Shown in pieces: positions 42,001-51,801 of a stretch of 64,000 nucleotides of DNA. The DNA is taken from positions 4,065,585 through 4,129,584 of the forward strand of contig NZ_CP034072.1 in the NCBI RefSeq assembly GCF_003855255.1, in the 5' to 3' direction. A program made the translations under genes and the position numbers. The DNA comes from Mycolicibacterium nivoides (lineage in GTDB: Bacteria; Actinomycetota; Actinomycetes; Mycobacteriales; Mycobacteriaceae). The notes beneath the pieces were generated by a model. That model made no database searches, was not told the DNA's origin, and saw only the letters and a list, made by a program, of their open reading frames with translations. The first letter of the stretch is position 1. Each line of letters begins with the position of its first letter.

Positions 42001-42952
42001 CAAGGCCACCATCGGCAAACGCGCCTTCCTCGGCAACTCGGGCATCACCCAGCCGGGCCGCAAGGTGCCCGACGACGGTTTGGTGGCGGTGCTGTCGGCC
42101 ACGCCGCACAAGGCCAAAGCCGGCTCGTCGTGGCTGGGCAGCCCACCGGTTCGGTTGCGCCGCAACGCCACCGCCGCCGATGCGCTGCGCACGTTCCATC
42201 CGTCGCTCCGGCTCAAGATCATGCGCTCGGCAGTCGAGACCTGCCGGTTGATCCCGGTGATCGTCACCTTCGCGATCGGCGTCGCCGTGCTGGGCGCGAT
42301 ACAGGCGGTGACGATCCGGTTCGGCTTCCTGTGGGCCGCACTGTCCGGAGGTGTCGTGCTGCTGGTCGCCGGGCTGGTGGCCGGAACCATCGCGGTGATC
42401 GCAAAGTGGTTGGTGGTCGGCCGGATTCGCGCGGTCGAACATCCGCTGTGGTCGTCGTTCGTGTGGCGCAACGAGGTGTCGGACACCTTCGTCGAAACCG
42501 TCGCCGCACCCTGGTTCGCCCGGGCCGCCAGTGGCACCCCGGTGATGAACCTGTGGCTGCGCGGACTGGGCGCCTCGATCGGCCGCGGCGTGTGGTGCGA
42601 AACCTACTGGCTGCCCGAAGCCGACCTGGTGGCGCTGGACACCGCCGCCACCGTCAACCGCGGCTGCGTCGTGCAGACGCACCTGTTCCACGATCGCATC
42701 ATGCGGTTGGACAGCGTTGTGCTCGAAGAGGGTTCGACGCTGGGGCCGCACTGCGTGGCGCTGCCCGCGGCCCGGCTGGGTGCCGGCGCCACGGTCGGCC
42801 CGGGTTCGCTGGTGATGCGCGGTGACGAGGTGCCGCCGTCGACTCGCTGGCAGGGCAACCCGATCGCGCCGTGGAACATGTTCGGCAAGAAGCGTGCGGC
42901 CGACAAGGCCGCCGAAAAGTCCGCCAAGAAGACAGAAGACCCCGCCGCGTGA
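39020..42952 (+). CDS. Pls/PosA-like non-ribosomal peptide synthetase with membrane C-terminus
   Basis: A 1310-residue protein of the epsilon-polylysine-synthetase-like (Pls/PosA, TIGR02353) family. An adenylation domain covers residues 10-500 (core motifs FTSGSTGTPKGVAVTH, NTYGPTEATVV, YRSGDLVRLEADG, DDQVKVGGRRIELGEVD). A carrier domain follows near 510-580 with GGGSLSA as the phosphopantetheine site. The C-terminal half has about six membrane helices alternating with three left-handed beta-helix (hexapeptide) segments such as GNDATIGARTTLLPGASVG. It has no condensation or thioesterase domain. The GTG start and divergent terC gene share a 237-base gap. The amino acid activated cannot be read reliably by eye. 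Confidence 0.9.
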   Translation: MTAPAGPHEIPPQYVLSPLAPEPRTLVDILHDTARRFPDAPALDDGAVQLTYAELIADVADSVAWLAARGIGRGDRLGIRMPSGSYALYVAILSVLACGAAYVPVDADDPDERAELVFGEANVVGVITEAGLVRGPGSSRGWRAAEPLGRDDAWIIFTSGSTGTPKGVAVTHRSAAAFVDAEARMFLQDNPIGPGDRVLAGLSVAFDASCEEMWLAWRHGACLVPAPRSLVRSGMDLGPWLVSRDITVVSTVPTLAALWPAEALEAVRLLIFGGEACPPELAARLAVDGREVWNTYGPTEATVVACAAQLDGQGPVSIGLPLAGWDLAVVDKDGLPVAIGDVGELVIGGVGLARYLDPDKDAEKYAPMPTLGWNRAYRSGDLVRLEADGLYFQGRADDQVKVGGRRIELGEVDNALVHLPGVSGGAAAVRKTASGTPLLVGYIASTDPDFDLAAARAALSESLPAALVPRLVLLDELPTRTSGKVDRNALPWPPPGDADQDAPQLDGTMGWLAGLWRDVLGTPVEGPEADFIALGGGSLSAAQLVAALRQRYPLVTVADLYDHPRLGSLAGYLDELRPPPQIQIREVKPTPLLTQAAQVALSLPLATLTAMQWVVWLALLNNVAAQTGIVSWAHPLSWWWVLAGFLLFVTPLGRMGIAVLFARMLLTGLEPGTYRRGGLVHLRVWIAERLADASGAENLAGAPWMVYYARALGNSVGKGVDMHSAPPVTGMLKIGHRASVEPEVDLTGHWIDGDLFHVGPVSIGNDATIGARTTLLPGASVGKNADVAPGSAVVGKVKNGQFWKGSPAVKSGKARHPWPDHRPGRAPVWVAVYGVSSLLLAGLPLLALAAGLAVIVWGVHDTASPADALLPALAWTPAAAAVALLTYAALTVIGVRILSVRLSEGYHPVRSRVGWQLWTTERLMDAARNYLFPIYASLLTPWWLRLLGAKVGKDTEISTALFTPKFTEVQDGAFLADDTMVASYELGGGWIHVAKATIGKRAFLGNSGITQPGRKVPDDGLVAVLSATPHKAKAGSSWLGSPPVRLRRNATAADALRTFHPSLRLKIMRSAVETCRLIPVIVTFAIGVAVLGAIQAVTIRFGFLWAALSGGVVLLVAGLVAGTIAVIAKWLVVGRIRAVEHPLWSSFVWRNEVSDTFVETVAAPWFARAASGTPVMNLWLRGLGASIGRGVWCETYWLPEADLVALDTAATVNRGCVVQTHLFHDRIMRLDSVVLEEGSTLGPHCVALPAARLGAGATVGPGSLVMRGDEVPPSTRWQGNPIAPWNMFGKKRAADKAAEKSAKKTEDPAA

Positions 42953-44286
42953 CCCGATCGAAGAAGGCTGCAAAGAAATTGGCACCCGCGCCGGTTATTG
43001 ACCCGTATCTGCCGCGCAACGGCAATTTCGGGTACCGGGTGTCGCGCTACGAACTCGACCTCGAGTACAAGGTGGCGATCAACCGGCTGGCGGGGACGGC
43101 CACGATCACCGCGGTGACCTTGGCCGCGCTGCGCAGCTTCACCCTCGACCTGTCCGACGCCCTGGCGGTGTCGCGGGTGTCGGTGAACGGCCGCCGCCCG
43201 GCCCAGTACCGATGTTCGGGCGGGAAGCTGTCGATCACCCTGTCCACGGCATTGCCGGCCGGGGCCGCGATGACCGTCGTCGTCCGCTACAACGGAACCC
43301 CGCGCCCCATCGAGTCCTATTGGGGGGACGTCGGTTTCGAAGAACTGTCGAACGGGGCCCTGGTGGCCGGCCAGCCCAACGGGGCGGCTTCCTGGTTCCC
43401 GTGCGACGACCATCCCAGCTCGAAGGCGAGCTACCGGATCCAGATCAGCACCGACAGCCCCTACTACGCCCTGGCCAACGGCGAATTGATCTCCCGCAAG
43501 GCGCGCGCGGGGCACACCGTGTGGACCTACGAGCAGGCCGAACCGACGTCGAGCTACCTGATCACCCTGCAGATCGGCCAGTACGAGAGCCAGCGTCTGA
43601 CCAAGACCCCGGTGCCGATGCACGCCGTGCTGCCGGCCCGGTTGCGCCGCGAGTTCGACCACGACTTCGAGCACCAGCCGCAGATGATGAAGTTGTTCAT
43701 CAAGCTGTTCGGCCCGTACCCACTCGCCAGCGGCTACACCGTGGTGGTCACCGACGACGATCTCGAGATTCCGCTGGAGGCCCAGGGCATCTCGATCTTC
43801 GGGGCCAACCACTGCGACGGGCACCGCGGCGCCGAACGGCTCATCGCCCATGAACTGGCCCACCAGTGGTTCGGCAATTCGGTGACGGCGCGACGCTGGC
43901 GCGATATCTGGCTGCACGAGGGTTTCGCCTGCTACGCGGAATGGCTGTGGTCCGAGCATGCCGGCGGCCACACCGCCGCGGAATGGGCCGAGCACTATCA
44001 CGAGCGGCTGCGCGACAAGCCCCAGGATCTCCTGCTGTCCGATCCCGGGCCGGAGGACATGTTCGACGACCGGGTCTACAAGCGCGGCGCGCTGACCCTG
44101 CACGTCCTGCGCACCCGGATCGGTGACCGGAATTTCTTTGCGCTGCTGAGGGATTGGACGGCCCGCTACCGGCACAGCACCGCGTTCACCGACGACTTCA
44201 CCGGGCTGGCCGCCGGCTACACCGACGAGCCGCTACAACCGCTGTGGCAGGCCTGGCTGTATTCCAAAGAGCTGCCGGACCTGTGA
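42949..44286 (+). CDS. M1-family metallopeptidase
   Basis: A 445-residue short M1 (gluzincin) peptidase. The zinc site HELAHQWFGNSV lies near residue 303 and the third zinc ligand Glu is in WLHEGFACYAEWLW near 323. The N-terminal beta-saddle domain precedes it; the usual long C-terminal domain is missing. The exopeptidase GxMEN motif is replaced by EAQGISIFGANH. The GTG start overlaps the NRPS stop by four bases and it has a basic N-terminus (TRSKKAAKK) but no signal peptide. Coupling to the NRPS suggests a linked role. Confidence 0.88.
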   Translation: MTRSKKAAKKLAPAPVIDPYLPRNGNFGYRVSRYELDLEYKVAINRLAGTATITAVTLAALRSFTLDLSDALAVSRVSVNGRRPAQYRCSGGKLSITLSTALPAGAAMTVVVRYNGTPRPIESYWGDVGFEELSNGALVAGQPNGAASWFPCDDHPSSKASYRIQISTDSPYYALANGELISRKARAGHTVWTYEQAEPTSSYLITLQIGQYESQRLTKTPVPMHAVLPARLRREFDHDFEHQPQMMKLFIKLFGPYPLASGYTVVVTDDDLEIPLEAQGISIFGANHCDGHRGAERLIAHELAHQWFGNSVTARRWRDIWLHEGFACYAEWLWSEHAGGHTAAEWAEHYHERLRDKPQDLLLSDPGPEDMFDDRVYKRGALTLHVLRTRIGDRNFFALLRDWTARYRHSTAFTDDFTGLAAGYTDEPLQPLWQAWLYSKELPDL

Positions 44287-45533
44287 CCGACGCCGGCGGC
44301 GCCCCCGCCACAGGACCCATCACGCGCAGCAGCGTCGCCCGCGTCGGACTGGCGACGGCGATCAGCGCGCTGTGCGGTTACGCCGTGCTGTACCTGGCCG
44401 CGCGGGACCTCGAACCCGCAGGCTTCTCGGTGTTCAGCGTGTTCTGGGGCGCGTTCGGCCTGGTGACCGGGGCCGCCAACGGTCTGTTGCAGGAGGCCAC
44501 CCGTGAGGTCCGCTCGTCTCGGCACCGGGATCTCAGCGGCGGGCCCACCACCCACCCGATGCGGATCGCCGGGCTGGTCGGTATCGCCGCGGCCGTGGTG
44601 ATCGCGGTCAGCTCACCGCTGTGGAGCTCGCACGTGTTCGTCGAGTCACGGGGCCTGAGCGTGGTGCTGCTCAGCGTCGGGCTGGCCGGATTCTGTCTGC
44701 ACGCCACACTGCTCGGAATGCTCGCCGGGGTGAACCGCTGGACCGAGTACGGGGCCCTGATGGTCACCGACGCCGGGATCCGGGTGGCCGTCGCCGCGGC
44801 GACGTTCGTGCTCGGCTGGGGGCTGGCGGGGTTCCTGTGGGCCACCGTGGCCGGGGCGGTGGCCTGGCTGATCATGCTGATCGCGGCACCCGCCGCGCGT
44901 CTGGCGGCTGGGCTGCTGACCGCGGGCAATCCCGCGACGTTCCTGCGCGGGGCCGCGCATTCGATCGCCGCGGCCAGCGCCAGCGCGATCCTGGTGATGG
45001 GTTTCCCGGTGCTGCTCAAGGCCACGTCGGGTGATCTGGGTGCGGCCGGCGGTGTGGTGATCCTGGCCGTGACACTGACCCGCGCTCCGCTACTGGTGCC
45101 GCTCACCGCGATGCAGGGCAATCTGATCGCGCACTTCGTCGACCAGCGCGACAAACGGCTGCGGGCACTGCTGGCCCCCGCGGCCGCGGTGGCCGCACTG
45201 GGCGCGGTGGGTGTGGCTGCCGCCGGCCTGCTGGGGCCCTGGCTGCTGCGGGTGGGATTCGGCGACGAGTACCGGGCGGGCGGCGCCCTGCTGGCCTGGC
45301 TGACCGCGGCGGCCGTCGCCATCGCGATGCTGACCCTGACCGGCGCCGCGACCGTCGCTGCCGCCCTGCACCGGGCCTACGCGCTGGGCTGGATCATCGC
45401 CACGGTCGCCGCGGTGGCACTCCTGTTGCTGCCGCTCGGATTGGAGGAGCGCACCATCATCGCGCTGCTGTGCGGACCGCTGGTGGGAATCGCGGTTCAC
45501 CTGGGCGCGCTGGCGAAGCTGGCCCTCAAATGA
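44283..45533 (+). CDS. Flippase-like integral membrane protein (Rv3630-like)
   Basis: A 416-residue polytopic protein with about twelve hydrophobic helices, resembling polysaccharide flippases of the MOP/Wzx type. It corresponds by position to Rv3630. It starts VTDAGGAPATGPITRS, its GTG overlapping the peptidase stop by four bases (GTGA). It is followed at 45558 by ppgS, so a role in moving polyprenyl-phosphate-linked galactosamine across the membrane is plausible; this is inference from context. Confidence 0.82.
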   Translation: MTDAGGAPATGPITRSSVARVGLATAISALCGYAVLYLAARDLEPAGFSVFSVFWGAFGLVTGAANGLLQEATREVRSSRHRDLSGGPTTHPMRIAGLVGIAAAVVIAVSSPLWSSHVFVESRGLSVVLLSVGLAGFCLHATLLGMLAGVNRWTEYGALMVTDAGIRVAVAAATFVLGWGLAGFLWATVAGAVAWLIMLIAAPAARLAAGLLTAGNPATFLRGAAHSIAAASASAILVMGFPVLLKATSGDLGAAGGVVILAVTLTRAPLLVPLTAMQGNLIAHFVDQRDKRLRALLAPAAAVAALGAVGVAAAGLLGPWLLRVGFGDEYRAGGALLAWLTAAAVAIAMLTLTGAATVAAALHRAYALGWIIATVAAVALLLLPLGLEERTIIALLCGPLVGIAVHLGALAKLALK

Positions 45534-45557
45534 CCGTGTAGTTTGGTGCCCATCGAC

Positions 45558-46244
45558 ATGCGCTTTCAGGACGTTTGGATCGTCATCCCCGCCTTCAACG
45601 AGGCGAGCATCATCGGCGACGTCATCTCTGACGTGCGCTCGGTTTTCCCTAACGTGGTGTGCGTCGATGACGGCAGCCGCGACGACACAGCGGATCTGGC
45701 ATTCGCCGCCGGCGCTCACGTGGTCCCGCATCCGGTGAACCTGGGCCAGGGAGCGGCGATCCAGACCGGGGTGGAGTACGCCCGCAGCCGGCCCGGTGCC
45801 CGGGTGTTCGCGACCTTCGACGCAGACGGGCAGCACCAGGTCAAAGACGTGATCCGGATGATCGATCGGCTCGATACCGACAATGTCGATCTGGTGGTGG
45901 GTACCCGGTTCGCCGGCACGGTCACCCACGTCCCGCCACTCAAGCGCGTCATCCTGCGCGCCGCGGCGTTTCTCAGCCCGCAGAGCCGCAGCCTCGGCCT
46001 GACCGACGCCCACAACGGACTGCGGGTGTTCAACAGGAATGTCGCCGACGCACTCAACCTGACCATGAACGGCATGAGCCATGCCGGCGAATTCATCGCA
46101 CTGGCCGCTGAAAACCATTGGCGGGTCGCCGAGGAGCCGGTCGAGATTCTCTACACCGACTATTCGAAGTCGAAGGGACAGCCGCTGCTCAACGGCGTCA
46201 ACATCGTCTTCGACGGGCTGTTGCGCAGGAGGATGTCGCGGTGA
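45558..46244 (+). CDS. ppgS: Polyprenyl-phospho-N-acetylgalactosaminyl synthase
   Basis: Family 2 glycosyltransferase of 228 residues, counterpart of Rv3631, which makes polyprenyl-phospho-GalNAc for the galactosamine on arabinogalactan. Motifs: VIPAFNEASIIGDV at about residues 8-21, DDGSRDDTADLA near 35, and FDADGQHQVKDV (DxD) near 92. No membrane helices, consistent with a membrane partner encoded next. ATG 45558 is used; GTG 45546 would add four residues. Confidence 0.9.
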   Translation: MRFQDVWIVIPAFNEASIIGDVISDVRSVFPNVVCVDDGSRDDTADLAFAAGAHVVPHPVNLGQGAAIQTGVEYARSRPGARVFATFDADGQHQVKDVIRMIDRLDTDNVDLVVGTRFAGTVTHVPPLKRVILRAAAFLSPQSRSLGLTDAHNGLRVFNRNVADALNLTMNGMSHAGEFIALAAENHWRVAEEPVEILYTDYSKSKGQPLLNGVNIVFDGLLRRRMSR

Positions 46245-46582
46245 ACTGGATTCAGGCTCTGCTGATCGTCTCGGTGCTGGCGCTATTGGCCTACCTGCTG
46301 GGATCCCGCCGCAGCGCACGGTCCAAAGCGTGGGTCAAGGTCGGCTTCGTGCTGTTCGTGGCGGCGGGCATCTACGCCATCCTGCGGCCCGATGACACCA
46401 CGATCCTCGCGAATTGGCTTGGCGTGAAACGCGGTACGGACCTCATGGAGTACGTGCTCATCATCGCGTTCGTGTTCGTCACGCTGTCGACGTACCTGCG
46501 CTTCAAGGACATCGAGCTGCGCTACGCCCGGCTGGCCCGGTCCGTGGCCCTGCAGAACGTGCGAGTGCCGGAAGACACCTAG
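46241..46582 (+). CDS. DUF2304 membrane partner of PpgS (Rv3632-like)
   Basis: A 113-residue protein with three hydrophobic helices (about residues 4-20, 33-48 and 66-84) followed by a polar tail RFKDIELRYARLARSVALQ, the DUF2304 pattern. It corresponds to Rv3632, known to associate with PpgS. The GTG start overlaps the ppgS stop (GTGA), so the two are made together. It probably anchors the synthase to the membrane. Confidence 0.88.
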   Translation: MNWIQALLIVSVLALLAYLLGSRRSARSKAWVKVGFVLFVAAGIYAILRPDDTTILANWLGVKRGTDLMEYVLIIAFVFVTLSTYLRFKDIELRYARLARSVALQNVRVPEDT

Positions 46583-47160
46583 CGGCTGAGCAACGCCGCC
46601 AGCATTTCGATCCTGGCGTCCTCCAGCTCGGGCATCGGCAGAACGCGGCGCACCATGGCTGCCCCGTCGAATGTGTTGATCACGATGGTCAGCATCACGG
46701 CGAAAACATCCTCGGGGAACTGATCCATCCCGGGCGCGGCCTTGGCGATTTCGTAGATGCTGGCGATGTACTCGGCAAGCACGGTCTGCAGTGCGGCCCT
46801 CAGCTTTTCGTCGGTGCGCGCCGCCATGAGCAGCTCGTGCCACACGGTGTTGGTGTCACTGCCCGCGATGTCGCGCAGGATCCTCAACTGCGCCGGCAAC
46901 GGCGGCTGCTCGGCGGCGATGTCCGCGCCCAACTTGCTGCCCAGCTCCAGCTGACGCCGTGCCACCTCACGGGCGGTGGCCGCCATGAAGTCGCTCATGG
47001 TGGGGAAATGCCGGAACAGCGCGCCGTCGGAAACCTTGGCCCGCTTGGCGATCACCGCTGCCGAGGCCTTGGCGTAGCCCACCTCGATGATGGTGTCGAT
47101 GGCGGCGTCGAGTAGTCGTGCGACGGTTTCCTCGCGGCGCTGCTGCTGGGTTCTGGCCAT
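46579..47160 (-). CDS. TetR-family transcriptional regulator
   Basis: A 193-residue repressor. N-terminal helix-turn-helix TVARLLDAAIDTIIEVGYAKASAAVIAKRAKVSDGALFRHFP at about residues 11-52, and an all-helical ligand domain after it. The start MARTQQQRRE lies one base past the upstream gene's stop, so it is co-transcribed with the amidohydrolase. The palindrome GTGAGTACTCAC in front of that gene is its likely site. The ligand is unknown. Its 3' end overlaps the DUF2304 gene by four bases tail to tail. Confidence 0.92.
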   Translation of the reverse strand: MARTQQQRREETVARLLDAAIDTIIEVGYAKASAAVIAKRAKVSDGALFRHFPTMSDFMAATAREVARRQLELGSKLGADIAAEQPPLPAQLRILRDIAGSDTNTVWHELLMAARTDEKLRAALQTVLAEYIASIYEIAKAAPGMDQFPEDVFAVMLTIVINTFDGAAMVRRVLPMPELEDARIEMLAALLSR

Positions 47161-47161
47161 C

Positions 47162-48943
47162 TCAGACCGGCGTATGGTCCAGTTGCTCAGCACCGGCCCG
47201 CAGGTAGCGCCCTGATTTCACCGACACACCGTAGCCCTCCCGGAACTCGCCGTTGCGGAACACCACCACGCCGTTGACGGCGGTGGCGACAACGGCGTCG
47301 TCGCTGCGGTTGACCATGCGGCTCAACCCGCCGTAGAACGGGACCGATTCCTCGTGATACGCCTCGACCGTGTCGTTCAGACCGGCGGGGTCGATCACCA
47401 CGAAGTCGGCCCGGTCACCTTCGCGCAGCGTGCCGGCCGAGACGCCGAACCAGTCGGCCACCTCGGCGGTCAGCCGGTGGACGGCGTGCTCGGTGGTCAT
47501 GAACGGCTTGCCCGCCAATTGGGCGTCGCGCACCCGCTTCAGCAGCTTCACCGAGTAGTTGTAGAACGCCATGTTGCGCAGGTGCGCACCGGCATCCGAG
47601 AAGCCCATGTGCACCGACGGGTCCTTGGCCAGCCGGTCGAGATACTTGGGACGGTTGTTGGCCACGATGGTCGTCCAGCGAACATTGCGCTCACCGTTGT
47701 CGACGAGCACGTCGAGGAACGCGTCGAGTGGGTGGATGCCGCGCTCGTCGGCGATCTGACCGAAGCTCTTGCCGATCAGCGTCTTGTCCGGGCATTCGAC
47801 GATCGTGGCGTCGTGGAAGTCGCGGTGCCACAACGTCGGTCCGAGCACGCGGCGGTCGAACGACTTGCGGAACCGGCGGCGGTACTCCGGGTCTGCCAGC
47901 AGCTTGTTGCGCTCGAATTGGTCCTTGAGGTGCAGTGCCGCGGTACCCGCACCGAACTCTTCGAACACCGGGAGATCGATTCCGTCCGAATACAATTCGA
48001 ACGGCACGGGCAGATGCTGGAAACGCACATTGGCACCGAGGACGCGGTTGAGCAGTCGGACGCCCGGCCCCAGCACCCGCACCGCACCGGGCGAGGACTT
48101 CGCGTCGGCCGAGACCAGCAGACTCATCCGGACGCCCCGGCGACGGCCGAACAGGCCACTGCTCTCCAGGAAGAAGTTCAGCGCCTCATGGATTTTGGCG
48201 ACGTTCGGCGCGCTCTGCAGCATCCGTCCACGCTTGCGCAGCACCTTGATCAGACGCCGGCGCTCACGCCAGGTCGCGAACGTCGACGGCAGCGCGCGGG
48301 ACCGGAAGCGGTCCCCGTCGAGCTTGTCGATCGCCGCGTCCATCCCGGACATGCCGAGCATGCCCGCTTCGAGGGCCTCGTCCAGCCTGGCCGCCATGGT
48401 CTCCAACTCGGCGTCGGTCGGCATGACCCCGCGGGTGGTGGCCCGGTCCAGCCCCAGCACCGAGGCCCGCAGATCCGAATGCCCCAACAGCGACGCGATG
48501 TTCGGGCCGAGCGGCAGCTCGTCGATGACCTTCACGTATTCGGCCGGACCCGACCAGGTCTTGTGCTGCTGCAGGGCGCCCAGCACGAACTGACGCGGGA
48601 CCGCCTCGACGCGGCTGAACAGGTCGGCAGCGTCCTCGGTGTCGGAGTAGACCGTCGACAACGAACACATGCCGAGCAGGACGGTGGTCACGCCGTGCCG
48701 CACCGATTCCCGCAGACCCGGATCGAGCAGGATCTCGGCGTCGTAGTGGGTGTGCACGTCGACGAAGCCGGGCAACACCCATTTGCCGCCTGCGTTGATG
48801 ACATCCGGGCAGTCGGTCTCATCAAGGGGTGTGGCCGACACCGCGACCACTACCCCGTCGCGAATTCCCAGCGTGCGGACCTGAGGCGGGGCGCCGGTGC
48901 CGTCGAACCACAGGCCGTTGCGAACGATGACGTCGTAGGACAT
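47162..48943 (-). CDS. N-acyl-D-amino-acid deacylase-like amidohydrolase
   Basis: A 593-residue metal-dependent hydrolase of the amidohydrolase superfamily, similar to the D-aminoacylase group. Zinc-binding HxH in GFVDVHTHYDAEIL near residue 64, RHGVTTVLLGMCSLS near 84, and GFSDAGAHLRNMAFYNYS with the conserved Asp near 460. The C-terminal end holds EGDRADFVVIDPAGLNDTVEAYHEES. Substrate specificity is uncertain. It is co-transcribed with the TetR gene and lies just 39 bases from the galE1 stop. Confidence 0.85.
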   Translation of the reverse strand: MSYDVIVRNGLWFDGTGAPPQVRTLGIRDGVVVAVSATPLDETDCPDVINAGGKWVLPGFVDVHTHYDAEILLDPGLRESVRHGVTTVLLGMCSLSTVYSDTEDAADLFSRVEAVPRQFVLGALQQHKTWSGPAEYVKVIDELPLGPNIASLLGHSDLRASVLGLDRATTRGVMPTDAELETMAARLDEALEAGMLGMSGMDAAIDKLDGDRFRSRALPSTFATWRERRRLIKVLRKRGRMLQSAPNVAKIHEALNFFLESSGLFGRRRGVRMSLLVSADAKSSPGAVRVLGPGVRLLNRVLGANVRFQHLPVPFELYSDGIDLPVFEEFGAGTAALHLKDQFERNKLLADPEYRRRFRKSFDRRVLGPTLWHRDFHDATIVECPDKTLIGKSFGQIADERGIHPLDAFLDVLVDNGERNVRWTTIVANNRPKYLDRLAKDPSVHMGFSDAGAHLRNMAFYNYSVKLLKRVRDAQLAGKPFMTTEHAVHRLTAEVADWFGVSAGTLREGDRADFVVIDPAGLNDTVEAYHEESVPFYGGLSRMVNRSDDAVVATAVNGVVVFRNGEFREGYGVSVKSGRYLRAGAEQLDHTPV

Positions 48944-48964
48944 GACGCAACGCTAAACGAGAAA

Positions 48965-48976
48965 GTGAGTACTCAC
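48965..48976. promoter_or_regulatory. TetR-type operator palindrome
   Basis: Perfect 12-bp palindrome GTGAGTACTCAC, 22 bases upstream of the amidohydrolase start. It fits the operator class of many mycobacterial TetR proteins, and the operon encodes a TetR protein, so self-regulation is the simplest reading. Confidence 0.7.
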
Positions 48977-48982
48977 AATCTT

Positions 48983-51744
<2,762 letters not shown>

Positions 51745-51801
51745 CTCAGGTGCTGAGATACTGAGCGTTGACTATCGGGATTTGTCGAGGGGGACGCTTC
51801 T

